From Psettodes erumei (lineage: Eukaryota; Chordata; Actinopteri; Pleuronectiformes; Psettodidae), in NCBI GenBank assembly GCA_016785225.1, contig JAFBJZ010000958.1, positions 347,001 to 411,000 of the forward strand: DNA of 64,000 nt, in the 5' to 3' direction. Under the pieces are notes generated by a model, which was given only the letters and a program-made list of their open reading frames with translations, was not told the origin of the DNA and did no database searches. This document shows, in pieces, positions 52,124 through 64,000 of this stretch. A program made the translations under genes and the position numbers. Each line of letters starts with the position of its first letter. Positions within the stretch are counted from its first letter, which is position 1.

Positions 52124-52836
52124 CGGCCGAGGAATTTTACTGACTGACCCTTAACAGACTGCACAGTATGTAGATTAGCTTTTGCCGCTTTTGGCTAGCG
52201 AGTCTTTGCCATTATGCCAGCGCTTAAAAAGCCAATGTGCTACTTTAGTGGGAGGAGTTACCACGAGTCGACTGGGGCCAGACCAGCAACTGTAGCCTAT
52301 TCTTTATTAGCAACACCAGCTCAGCATTACCTCAAATATCAACTCAAGTTTTATCTTGGCAGGCTTTCCAAAGCAGTCGATCAATGGAGCCATATTGGAG
52401 TTCAGGTGCACATGTGCCCTCATAAAGAAATATGCACAGCAGAAAATATGTGGCAAAATTTCCTGGCCTGACTGTTAACCCAGAAGTAAACAGCAGACTG
52501 AATAAACCACAAACCTAAGACCACTGGGATGAACTGGATCGACAGGATTTCACAGATGAACCAACCTGCCCTGTGTTCCAGTTCCTACATCCCCGTCACA
52601 TGGATGAGACAGCGGAGGCCTGCATGCCACGCTTGTGTGTGTTGAGCATATAAAAAAAAAGGTTGTTCCACAGGTTTAAATTACATACTTTTCAAAAGTT
52701 CACTATGCACACGTTGGGTTGGATTTGCAGTAACCTCCCAGTGAAGGAGCCGCCGTCTTAACGAGCCTCCGTTTGCCATCTACTCTCAGACAACAGGGAC
52801 GCACAGCATGTGTAGACACACCCCCTGATTAATAAA
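52124..52836 (+). terminator. spata20 3' UTR with two polyadenylation signals
   Basis: AATAAA at 52501-52506 (about 380 bases after the stop) and at 52831-52836 (about 710 bases after). The first is followed by ordinary sequence, the second by TGTTTCTC. Either could be used. Confidence 0.6.
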
Positions 52837-53109
52837 GATGTTTCTCTTACAAGCAGTGTCCACTTTTGGAATGGATGCTTTGTCTTTGTTGTTCTCTGCA
52901 GAAACAAGGCTTTATGTTCCTTTTTTTTAAGCTTTAGGACTTGATAAATATGTGAAAAGGGACAGAATAACATGTTTATTCTGTCTTCTTTCTCTCAGTC
53001 CAAGCTGGGAAATCTCCTGCATTAAAAAAGTGTATGTTTCCGAGCAGTCGGCCTTTCTCTTCTTTGGTACTATAAATATTCATTGCACAGAGAAAGATCC
53101 ACTGTTCTG

Positions 53110-53136
53110 CCCCACCCCCCACCCCCCCACCCCCCA
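53110..53136 (-). other. C-rich tract, potential quadruplex on the minus strand
   Basis: Blocks of four to seven C separated by single A residues (CCCCACCCCCCACCCCCCCA...). The minus strand thus has four G runs that could fold as a quadruplex. Confidence 0.55.
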
Positions 53137-55406
53137 GCAGGCTGCATGAAGGTACTGTAAACTCTGTGTGACTGTGCTGCTGTAGCAGGAAGGGGTACAT
53201 GGGAGAGAGTGTGTGAGGGAGAGGGGGAGACAGATGGGCTGCTAATGTCTGGGCGAGGGAGTTTGTCTCGCAGGGTCCTGCTCTGGGCTGGGGAAGCGGG
53301 GGAGAAGAAATGGCGGGAGGGGAAATGCGGCTTACAGAATTCCTCCATCACGTCGACGACGGCAGGCTCGCATGCCTGTCCATGCACAGAAGCACTGCAA
53401 GGACACCTAGACCATCTGCGCTTGTTTACGTCTCCTTCTTTCTCTAACTTTTGTCTGCCAACCCCCCCCCCCACCTCCCCCATCCTCCTCTCTCTTTCAG
53501 ATCTGGCGAGGGCCTTGTCGCCTCAAGAACGGGGGAAGCCAGTTTGGCAGACGACTGCCTCTGTGGAAGAAAAAGAAATTGCCAAAAGAGAAAAACAGGG
53601 TGGTGAGGAGGAGGGGAAGAATGAGGAGCAGAGACAGACAGAGATGGGGGAGAGGAGGGGTCGCTCCACTCCCATTCAGCTCTGTCGTTTCCCGACCTCG
53701 CTTTTCTCAACCTGTCACATTGGGAAGAGTCAAGGTTTTTTACACTTTGGGGGTCCTTTTCATATATTTCCACCAAATGCTTCCACCCTCTTATCTCCCC
53801 TCCCCTCCCTCCGTGTCTCACCCTATCATCTTCTACCAGGCTGGGACCCGTCTCTCTTTGGCCACAGACACACTTGTGTCTCTCACTCTTTACGTAAGCA
53901 TGATGGAACTGCTGCCTTCTCATTTATTTAAGTGTAAGTGTAGGTATTTAATCAATTTAATCCCTATATGCACACGTATCCTCACCATTTGTTATCACCC
54001 CTCTCCTCTTTAATGCTGTCACTCCTCTCATTGTCCTGCTCTAATTATTTTGAGTGTGAGTGTGAGTTTGAGTGTGACAAAATTAAATTTCATTATTGCT
54101 GAGATTAATGTTTGACCCCCAGCTAACCTATTGGCCTACTAGTAATACTAATTAGCAGTAATGTATGTGGCAGGGACCAGTGACAATACTGAATATAACT
54201 GCTGTTCCACTGAAACACAAATAGCACACATAGAAAGGTGCTTGAATAACAGACTGAAAATTATCAGGTAAATGAGAAATATATAAACCCGATATGGTCA
54301 AGGAGATAAATATAAATATATAAAATAATACAAGTCAGTTAGAGTCCAGGTCAAGATGGTGTGATCTAAGCTAATGCAAAAACAAAAAGTAGAAAAGAGG
54401 TACGACGGTGCAATATCAAATGCACGCTCACCACTGGCTGTAAATCAAGGAAGTGCTGGGTGACTTTTCTGCTGGCCTAAGCGTGTTGGATGACAAGGTC
54501 AGAGACGTGGCTTGGAGCCAATCCATTTAACACATAAGTGATAAGTAGAATATTCAATGGTGTTGTGGAAGCAATTAGAGGCCTACAGAGGGATGCTTAA
54601 ATTGAGATGTGAGAGGTGTTCTCATTGCTGCATTTTAGAGCGATTGGAGATAATTTAGTGCAGAATTTAAAGATCTGCAATGATATGAGGGTTTTGCATA
54701 GCTGCAGCCAGCTAAAATCAGGCTCGATACAGACCTGAATTAATATGATCCTCTCCCGTATCACAACAGATTTAGTGAAAGCAAGAAAAAACACTTTTCT
54801 TCATATCATAACAAATTTTGGTGCCGCCTAGAGAAAGATGCAAAAATGTTCCTTCTTTGCTTTTGGATCCCAAACTATTTGGGGAATTATTATATTTTTG
54901 AGATATTCTGCATCCTCACCGCAGCAAGATAGAATTAATGAAATTTAAAATGAGTTGTTAATGTATTCTATTGCATATACATGACCATGCATCTAAAGCC
55001 CTGTCAGTTAACATGGAGGCAAACATGGACAATAATTAAACAAGGAGCCTTAATTAGGGAAGGATCAAAACTTTGATGTTTAAAGACGTAAGACGTTTAA
55101 AAGTGTTTAAAAACATCTATATGTTGGTGTTACATTCCATTCTTTGAACCAAGAGATGGTATTTGAGCCACTCGAGCAAAGCCATTAATTCCCATGTGAT
55201 TACTGAGTCGGCTGAATGAGATTTAATTAGTGGTGAGGCAGGTCAAAGTTAGAAGAAAAGTCAGCATCAACTGTTCAGTGGACGTTGTTGGGAAATTCTC
55301 AACAATTTAAACTAACAATTTGTCAAGCAAAGATAATTTACACATAAAATCCATGTGTGTCGTAATTGTGTGACCTGTTATGAATGGCATCAGGATGGAG
55401 AGCTAC

Positions 55407-55410
<4 letters not shown>

Positions 55411-55437
<27 letters not shown>

Positions 55438-55438
55438 C
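55411..55438. repeat. (GT)n microsatellite
   Basis: About 13 uninterrupted GT units in intergenic DNA. Confidence 0.9.
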
Positions 55439-58400
55439 GTGCTTGCAATCAGATATGGCTGTGTTTCAGTCTGTCTGTGTGATAATGAGGCCACAGGGGG
55501 CTGAGAACAGCCACACACTCACTTGGAGAGAGGAGAATGTTCAGAGAACAGAGGGTGGGATGTGGCTGGGGAATCGTGGATGCTCTTATTCTCATCTTCC
55601 GTCTCCGTGCTAAAAAAAAAACAAAAAACAGATGCGCTTTAAAAATTTCTTTCCATCCTGATGTCATATTTCAGAACATTGCACAAGTTATTTGCTTCAT
55701 TTGGAAAACATTTAGGTACCGACTTTCACTTCAGTGAAAAAGTTTTGTTATAAAAAGTTTAAAAAGGGCATTTTTGTGAAAACGGTTAATATATCTGAGG
55801 TTGGTAATCACCTCAGTGAGTTGTTTGTGTGTGTCTGTGTGTGTGTGTGTGTGGTAGCGTGTGAGTTAAGAATAGGTATCCCACCACTGGTGCCTGTCTG
55901 ATAAGCCCAAGTAACTCCGGGAGGAAAATCGATACTTCTGCTCATCAACCCCTGCTGGTGCCTTGGTGATTACACACGCATGTGCACATACCCACCCACC
56001 CACACGCACACAAGTGAAAGAGAGAGAAAAGGGAGAGAGAGGACACTTGGAATCTAAATGTTAATACAGTTAATACAGTTCTTTCACCAATGCAAATGAA
56101 GGTGTTGTTCTGGTTCCAGACTGATATGTAGCGAGGTCGACATGGAACACGGTCAGACACGGTCATTTCTTCTTTCTTGTAGCTGCAGCAGCTTTTAACA
56201 CACAGTATCAATCCAGACATGAAGCCTCTGGTACCAAACTGAGCATCAGACATGACAATTTGTAATTTCATCCCATGCAGTATATCATAGTGCGAATCTG
56301 TTTCAGAAAGACAGTCATGTAGGATCTGTTGTTAGAAAGAATGTGAAAGATGTGCTCCCAAAGCACCAAAGTTATGGGCCATAAAGCAAAAACAATGAGC
56401 TGAAAGATGCTCAAATACATGGGCTGAGGGGAATTGTGGAGTCAGGTGATAAATCTTTGCAGGTTCATCTCTACAAGCGGCCCCTTATCCATTATTAGTG
56501 TAAAGATATTGGCCAGGCACGCTTTAAATTCTCCATTCCTAGCTGTCACTGTTCATTGAGGCTCATGTGAAACGCGGTTTGTCAGAATGCCCAGGGTTAA
56601 TCTCGGAATGATCGATAAGAGGCCGGTTTTGTGGAAGGTGGTGATGGAAGTGAAGAAAGATCCGTCCATTTGCATCCATCACCGCTTTCCTCGGAGTCAG
56701 CAGGAGGGACAGAGGAACAGAAACATGCTCAGCGTCATGACAAACAGCCATAAATCCACACCTTTCCCCCTTAAGGCACCACACAGGACATGGAACCAAA
56801 ACAGTGTGTTGGTGGATTTATGCGTCTGTCACCCCGTGTCTCACTCTCCTGATCCGTCTGTACCCACCCCCACCCCCCGGCTTATCTTGCTCTCTCCATG
56901 ACATTTTAGCCAGCGCTGCAGCAGTGTTGGCTCACGGCTTTAGACTGTATCAGAAGCAGCAACACGTCAAAAGCGGTCGAGCAGCGCAGCGCATCCAGCC
57001 AGATGACAGCCGATGGCCAGGGTGGAGGTGGACAGGTAATAGAGTTATCACCGCAGTTTAAATTTCAAACGCCACTTCACTGAACTGAAATTTGACATTA
57101 ACATCACTATGCAAAATATAGTATCTATGGCTGCTATATATATATATATATATACAGTATAGTTCCCCTTTTTCAAATGTCTGTGTCTACCAGAGGTACT
57201 CTTGTCTCTGTCATGGATCGATATTGAATCCGACAGTTATGATAGCAGATATGACAGCTCAGTTCACTCGGCCTCTCTCAGCGTTGTGTGCAGGTGACAC
57301 AGGGGAAAGTAGTAATGATAATATATATGCGAGAGGACGGCTGAGCAGATGGGATGGAGTGAGGAGAACGGGGCGAGATGAAAGAAGAAAGAGCCACCAG
57401 GTCAGGTACAGTGTATGGGGTGAGACAGGCAGAGAGAATATGAGCTGGGCTGCCAGAGAAAACACTGTATGGGTTTTTATTACTGTACCTGAGATTATTA
57501 TGGTTTTAGTGCAGAATAGAACACTTGCTCTCCTCCTTCGGAGCTGGGATCTCCTGTAACTTGTTTTATCACTCCCATTCAGTCACTTTGTGTTATCACC
57601 GCCCTCCTGTTGTTGTGTTGCCTTTTTCTAGCTGCCGCACCCCACCATAAAGCTGCCTGGTGGATATAAACTACTGCTCCAGCAGAGATATTATTAAACA
57701 ATGTGAGCAGACATACCTTTTCCCCTCATGAGAGCAAGGAAAAACATTTCAGAGCCACGACACCAGTCTATAAATTGTACCGTGGAACCTACTGTTCCTC
57801 AGACAGGCATTCAGCTTGGGCCTGTTTGGAAGCCCAGCGCTGTAAGAAAAATTAAATACAATAAATGTTAGCAATGACAAAAATAATAGATTCTTGTATG
57901 AAATAAGCTTATTTGGCTTCTCGAGAGTTCGAAGAGAATTTCAAAATCAGTTGCATATCAGTCTCCTAAATATGAAACTACAGCCAGCCTTTTTTTTATT
58001 CTTCCCACCTGCAGCGGGTTTCCATCGTGTCTTTGAAGCAGACTCATTTGAGGTCACGCTCCACCCATGCAGCGTCAGGTTTCTTCAAGGTCATCTAGGT
58101 GGAGCAACTCGATCTTCATCGAACAGCTCTTTGCATTCGGTGCCAGCCAAGTTTAATTAGAGCTGCTATTGATTAGAGTTTGGTCCCACTGAAAACCTAA
58201 GTTAACAATGTTTATAAAAGTTAAATGAACGGAACTTGCCTGCACCTCACTGTGAGTCACTTTTGATTAGAGCAACCTAGTTGCGTGTTATGAAATTTTA
58301 AAACAGACATCATCAAGAGAGGAAATTGATCTCATATTTTCTCATTTGCCTTGGAACCGAGGTGCATCAATCTTTGTGTTTTATTTTTACTGGATGAAAA

Positions 58401-59869
58401 AAACATTCCCAGAAGGCCTTGACTGGAATGGCAAAGAAGGTAGTCCAGCTGTAGCTGTGAGTGAAGCAGATTTGTTTTGTTTGTTGTTGTTTTTTTTAAA
58501 GGACAGTAAAAACAGATGAGGTAAAAGTGGCTACAGAAAAAACATGAGAGAACTAATCAGCATTTTATCAGTGCAACAGAGTGAACACACTCTCTCCATC
58601 TCCTTCTCTGCTGGTCTTCGCGTTGATTTATCATGTGTTGCCAGGCCCGGGTTGTGAGCTGGGTAGGGAGGTAACTAGAGCAACGGAGGCTGAAGGGGAA
58701 CAGGACGACTAGTTCATCATGTTAGCCTAGTTAGATGAAAGCAGAGAGAAAAAGGTGCTCATTAAATCCTTCCTTCCCCTCTGCCCAATGCCACATTTCC
58801 CCCTTTTCTTAGTTCCTTCCTCTTCCCTCTTACTCAGCATCACAGTTTTGCATCATGCATGGCAAGAGAAACACAAGGGTTTGCGTAAGACATCTGGGTG
58901 CTGATAAGCTTCCTGCTGCCCCCGTAAATTGGAATTTGGAATTTAGAATTTTCAAAATTGGTGAACGTCTTGTAGGTTTACACACAGAGTTCTCGCACAC
59001 ACTCACATGAATTCAAGAACTCATGCGCATCTTCATGTCCGAGTCCTTGACATTTGCTCGACATTTGATGACATTTATGGACACATGTAAACTGCGGGAT
59101 TTGAGAGTTTATCAAAAACAGGAAGACAACAGTGATTCCCAAATGTCAAACAGGCTACGGCCATCTGTTGTTGTGGCTCCAGCACAGAGGTGAACTGCAT
59201 TGTGGGACAGAGGGATGCTGGTCACTTGTGCTGAGTCATGGCTCAGAGTCAGGGTGCTACTTTCAGGGTCAGTCTGTGGCTTTGTAAACACGGTGGGTCT
59301 CATTCGCATCTCCACAGTCCAGTGTCTTTGAAACACATTACTGCATAGTATTTAAAAAACACATCCATTAAAGGTTTTAATAGATAACAATATCTAAAAC
59401 TGTTAACTTTCTATTTCAGTTACTCTCATAAGTGAAATATCAAACTTTAGAAAGTATAAATAGTGTCCCAGGCCTCACTTACAGTGAAGAATATGAGAAT
59501 GTCCATAGTGACATGCAACATTTTGGTTTATGTGTTTTTTATTGGTTTGGCCGACAATGATCTGTGACTCCCATTAATTTCTAGTGTTGTCAAATTATGC
59601 CTGTGTAGCCAATGTTAATGGGTAGCTAACTGCTTCATTGGTAGCCTATTAAAAGGCATGCAGAGTATTTAAAAGATTTCACTTTAAGATGGTATATCTA
59701 GCCTGTCTGTAAGATATTGTAGCCTGCGGACTGACGTAGTATTTGGAGAGAGTAACGAATGGCTTATCAGCCATTTCCAACTGCCAAGATAAGTTATTTT
59801 GCAGCTATGCAATTCCCTGGAGCGACATCTAACTCATCAGACGCACCACTCTCCCCCGATATCTTCACA

Positions 59870-60356
59870 GGCTGAAGTTCTGTCCACCGTCGGTTTCCTG
59901 GTTGCAGGGACATTTCAGAGGGAAATTGTAGATTGGGCTAAGATTTTGAGCATCCTGTGGTCCCTGTGCAACCCTGCCTATGCCGTATCATCTGAAAACT
60001 TTGAAGGCTGAAGCCTCCCCATGTTAAATTCCCTATGATGAATAATATCAGACTGAAGACATGAACAGGGGTTCCAGTTCCTTGGCCTTGCTGGAAGGCC
60101 AAACACAACTGGAGCAACAGGTGGCACCCACATGCGCAACGAAGATCCATCTACCTGCTCCATACAAATTATGAAGCAGAGAAATGACCATCCCATCAAC
60201 ATGCAGGAAATCTGAGACGCTGACTGCCATATGCTCAGCACTGTGGCCCGCTGATCAGGACGTTCCCACAACTCCTTCATTCCACACAACAGTGAGATGG
60301 GAATGTGTTCGAAGGTAGAAGAGGCTGTGAGAAGCGGGTGGCTTGTTGGTGAGCAT
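59870..60356 (+). pseudogene. PIF/Harbinger (HARBI1-like) transposase remnant
   Basis: The left part reads VGFLVAGTFQREIVDWAKIL, like the Harbinger stretch around GTFQREI. A second part from 60102 in one frame has GATGGTHMRNEDPS, NDHPINMQ, DADCHMLSTVAR, SGRSHNSFIPHNS and RSGWLVG, in the order of the HARBI1 nuclease motifs GAIDCTH, HSINVQ, VVARWPGSTHDSF and GWLLGD. It carries in-frame stops at 60213-60215 and 60252-60254. Both catalytic-position aspartates are changed (the one in the GAIDCTH-like motif to Gly, the one in the STHDSF-like motif to Asn). It is a decayed transposon fossil. Ends were not found. Confidence 0.7.
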
Positions 60357-60929
60357 TTTTTTTTAATGTAGGATACAAAATGTAAACACTCTATTCTGTT
60401 TAGAGGATCAGGATCATTCTGGCACGCAGCGTTCTTCACAACAATCAGCAGCTCATGGCACTCCACCACTGGACTGCAGGCCACATGATGCAAAGCCGAA
60501 TGTAGGACATCCTCATAGGACCACAGGCCAGGCTCGCCATGACTCAATGCACTGTCTCTAAAGAGGGTATGTTAAAATGGCCAATTTCAAAATGACAAAC
60601 TGAGTACTACTGTTATTAACTGGCTTTTCCCTGCTGAAAAAATGTTTCGACAATGAAGCCACTTATGCATATTTTACTATATAGGTTACCATACTGTACA
60701 TATCAATATTTTTATGAAGCGAAACAAAACACAACGCTTCGAAATATGCACTTATTTGTCTTTCATGGCATCCAGGAGAGGCAGCTGGTTGTGGAAAACC
60801 TCAGAAAAAAACCCCACACAGGCTATTGCAAACATTATCTTACAATTATGAGATAAATTACCTCTGGATGAAAACCCTTGTGGGATGTCAATAAATTCAC
60901 CCTCATTTCTTGGAAGTGTCCCAAATATA

Positions 60930-61440
60930 GATATTTGTCAAATAGTTCTGGCAAGTCTTTCATCTTGGGCCAACAGATCAACAGACAGTATAGCTCAGAG
61001 TATCATCATAGATAAGCTCCCCTCACACACACCATGCACTGTTCTCCCTGCTGGCCTCCGGAAAGAGGCTCTGCAGCATCAGAAGCAGAACAGTCAGATG
61101 CTGCAATAGCTTCTTCCCTCTATCCATCAGACTGCAGACCGCAAACACTCACACTGGACTGTTCCCTGGACTGCTCCATAGATTTGAGTACAAGTTTACA
61201 GGCTATTGTCACGTGACACTTTTTATGCAAATGTGCCGTTCATTCCTATTGTGTGCAATATATTTTTAATGTATCTTCAATTTTTAAACATAGTTTTTCA
61301 TTATTTCTTTCCCAGGTTATATTTATCCTCGTGTGTGGAACTTGATTATTTTGCCCCATTTCAATGAAATCTCATTCTGATTTGCACTGTATGTAGTATA
61401 ATTCTGAATGACGAATGAAAGTCTATAAATCTATTTCTAT
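60930..61440 (+). mobile_element. L2-like LINE 3' end with C-terminal coding scrap
   Basis: The coding scrap CTVLPAGLRKEALQHQKQ...LLPSIHQTAD resembles the last residues of fish L2-type reverse transcriptases (LPSGRR...NSFFP). It is followed by a T-rich UTR, CAATGAAATCTCATTCTGAT, and a tail with ATAAATCTATTTCTATC. It is 5'-truncated and degenerate. Confidence 0.55.
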
Positions 61441-64000
61441 CAACTTTTACCTGAGCCACAGTGCTTATCAGGGGTCACAGCATTCACTGCCTGTTATTGC
61501 AGCCCGAACCTTTTTGTCCAATCATCATTCCCAAGGAAACACTTTGTAAAAGTGTGCCTATGCTTCCACCCTGGACTCTATTGGTTTAGTGGCCATGCAT
61601 CTCACTTACAGCAACTTCATTCCTTTTCCATGATACCCTTCTTGGCAAACCTATTTCCTCGTATTTAGAGAAATGGGGCTGTGGCAGTGAGATGAATGCG
61701 AATCGGGGGCAAGCGGCTGTCAGTTTAGAATGATTCTGATTCACATATGTGAAGTGGTAAGATCCAAATTGTGGCTGGTGAATGAGCAATGAATCCACAG
61801 GCATATTAGTGAATGAGAGGCCCAACAAGCTGGATGCGATGGGTGATTAATGCTTGCAGGGTTATTCCAGTTTATCTTAGTTTGTTTGGCTGTCATCTCT
61901 ATTCGTTGTGATAATATTGTATTCACCAAAGTAATTGTTGAGGTCTGCGAACATGCATGCTACAGTGAGTGGTTTGATAAACCAACAGTTGAGCTAAATT
62001 ATTATATTACCACCTGAAATATCAACAGGAATTGCGCAGGAATTTTGTATTTCTCGGTTCACCTCATCACAAGTACAATAGATCAAAGTTGAAAAAAGGG
62101 AGGTTTGTGGCCTTGGCAAAGGTTTAATAAGGCAGAACTTTTCTCTCACAATCTGGCCTAATTTCTCGATGGGTACTTTCTACAATATAATCCTATTCTC
62201 TGTCCCGTCTGCATCCCTATCCTGTCAAAGTCCTTACATTCACAATTCTGATGCCATCACACCTCACCGTGCAATTCTGTCAGTGTGTCACTCAAACCTA
62301 CTGTTGTGCAACCCACCGCCAATATAGCCACCATGATGTCCAAAGAGACTTAGTGGAAAGCTTCCACCAACTATCTGTGAGCTTCATTCCACCACCACCT
62401 GTATATATTGACAGTGCGGGGCATCCTGCCTTTTTTTCTATCATAGGCATAATGTTTCACATTGTTTTTAACAATGACACCACAGACCCAGATCTCAGCA
62501 AATAACACAGAAAAATACAGTAGATATAAATGATGGTCAGGGCTTAATTAAATTAAGGAGCAAGTGATAGTAGGCTGGAATTATTCATCATTCATTATTC
62601 TTCATGCACCTGCTCACCCCTTAAAGCTTGGCATGTTTCACAGTGCCGTGTCATTGTTGGTGTTAGAATGGATTGACTTATTTACTGGTGGTGTTTCTCA
62701 CTTGGCATTAGATACATTTGGACATTCAACATTCGGTCTGTTTTGGACTCGAGTTCTCTCCCATTCCACGAAAATCCCCACCGTCGAGCACCAACAAACA
62801 CACGCACAGCACGAACAAAGATAAGCCGCTGCATGCTGCTTGAAAATACAGATGGGATAGGGTGCAAAAATAATGACTATTTAGCATAGCAATCAAAAGG
62901 ATATTCAGCACATTTAGAGAAATAAAACAACTGTCACATGTGTGCAAACACATGTGGCCTGGCATCATTTTTAACTTTTGATTGCCGAAATAATTTTAAT
63001 TGTGGAGAAATTAATGTACCATAGCTTTGCATGTAAGACGCCCCGCACAAGAATCCTTATCAGCAGCAAATCACCTCAAAGCGACATTCCTTTCAGGAGT
63101 TCCTCCTCCACTGTCAGTGAAATTGCAACCAGCAAGGCTGCTCTGATGGAAATGATATTAAGAGATTCTGTATGACAGATGCCGAGACAGATGATTATTG
63201 TTAGCATATGGTGCTTTATGATTCAGCTCCGCTGTAACTAAAAGACAAATATAGACGTTTGGCTTTGCCAAATTCCACGAACAGCCTCACACCCGCTCGT
63301 CAGGGGAAGGATTAAAGCTTAGATATTGTGAGGAGAAAGAAAAAGAACGAACCTCTACGAATGTCGTTTTGCTTCTTTTAGCCATGCTAGCAGTGGAGCT
63401 CTTGAGAGGGCAGTGTTAGTCTGTACATCCAAATACCTGCCCATGAATGAGGATGGTGAACGACAACATAATGTGGTTGGTCCTCACACTTAGAGTTGCT
63501 GTTGGTGATTGAACATCCTGTAAAGTCAATATTAACATCAACCCCACGAGTACGATCCTTCACTACAAGTGCATGTACTTTCAGTAGCTTTGATGTGTCT
63601 TTGCAGGAATGTGTGGCCTTGCATTGCACACAATGTAAAACAAATACCCTCTCATTAAATCTGAACTCCTCTGTGATTTACTGCATTAATCCCTGCTCAT
63701 GCATAAGCAGATAATAACTCAGATATTGTGCGAGCATTGCAGGGTATCGATGATTTGATTACTGATGCATTTCCAGTGACTTACTCTCATGCTGTACAGC
63801 TGGAATGGCTTCTGTAATAAGAAACTTACTGTACCATGCACAGATAAAATTCACTTCATTGCCTAGGATGCATAAAACAGGATACTATAATTCGACCTGT
63901 ACTGAAAATAATAATTTGACTGTATATTTTGGAAGGTGTGCTCCTGATTGGTTGAAGGAAAGTAGACAGTGAGTTTATGAAAGCAAGCAGTTAAAACAGA
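61441..64000. other. Intergenic DNA to the window end
   Basis: No gene, RNA or intact mobile element is recognised. Only short motif-less open frames are present. Confidence 0.5.

Larger units (their letters stand above)
52837..59869. other. Intergenic DNA without recognised gene
   Basis: 7 kb of AT-rich spacer. Open frames up to 240 codons in the low-complexity part around 53070-54010 come from purine/pyrimidine-biased sequence and match no family I recognise. Microsatellites lie at 55411-55438 (GT) and 57135-57155 (TA). C-rich runs lie at 53110-53136 and 53462-53472. Confidence 0.55.

Noticed and set aside
53209..53931. 240-codon plus-strand frame with opposing 159- and 137-codon frames
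   Set aside because: Low-complexity GA/TC-rich sequence keeps several frames open at once. No domain or splice context is visible.
59978..60547. 189-codon open frame on the minus strand
   Set aside because: It lies opposite the Harbinger remnant, whose plus-strand motifs explain the sequence better. It has no recognisable domain.

Overview
This is eukaryotic genomic DNA, almost certainly from a ray-finned (teleost) fish. The evidence is split genes with GT-AG introns, fish-type gene families, and a typical teleost repeat set: Tc1 and PIF/Harbinger DNA transposons, an R4/Dong-like LINE, L2-like LINE 3' tails, a chromodomain Ty3/Gypsy element and many CA/GT microsatellites. The species cannot be told from the sequence alone.

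Four host genes lie in the same orientation (+). (1) At 51-3114 are the last seven coding exons of polycystin-1 (pkd1), entered in mid-gene. They hold the last membrane segments, the coiled coil and a long Ser/Arg-rich cytoplasmic tail. (2) At about 4744-7917 is a complete pepsinogen A-type aspartic protease gene, with a TATA box, a spliced 5' leader, nine coding exons and a poly(A) signal. (3) At 9115-11236 is a compact six-coding-exon gene for a PI-PLC X-domain protein, closest to PLCXD1. (4) At 11412-52123 is spata20, a thioredoxin-fold protein with a CHWC motif. It has 16 coding exons that I could join in frame into about 818 codons, spread over 41 kb. Two of its introns have GC instead of GT donors, and the last intron is about 20 kb.

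Spata20 is large because of transposons. Intron 1 (11609-17834) holds a structurally complete 1,257-bp Tc1 transposon with identical 29-bp ends and an uninterrupted transposase frame. Next come a (TG)(TC)(TA) microsatellite and a frameshifted LINE with a C-terminal restriction-like endonuclease. The last intron (31721-51934) holds an L2-like tail and, antisense to the gene, a 5.4-kb sushi-like chromodomain Gypsy element with both LTRs, a perfect 5-bp target duplication and at least four frameshifts. This element carries the signature of self-primed reverse transcription: an 11-base sequence next to the 5' LTR is the exact complement of a sequence inside the LTR, at the place where the transcript is predicted to begin.

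From 52.1 kb to the end of the window I see the spata20 3' UTR and about 11 kb of intergenic DNA. The latter has microsatellites, a decayed Harbinger transposase and an L2-like LINE end, but no convincing host gene. The host genes are unrelated in function (mechanosensory ciliary receptor, gastric protease, lipid phosphodiesterase homologue, thioredoxin-like protein). I see no functional cluster, and I did not find an unknown multi-gene system.
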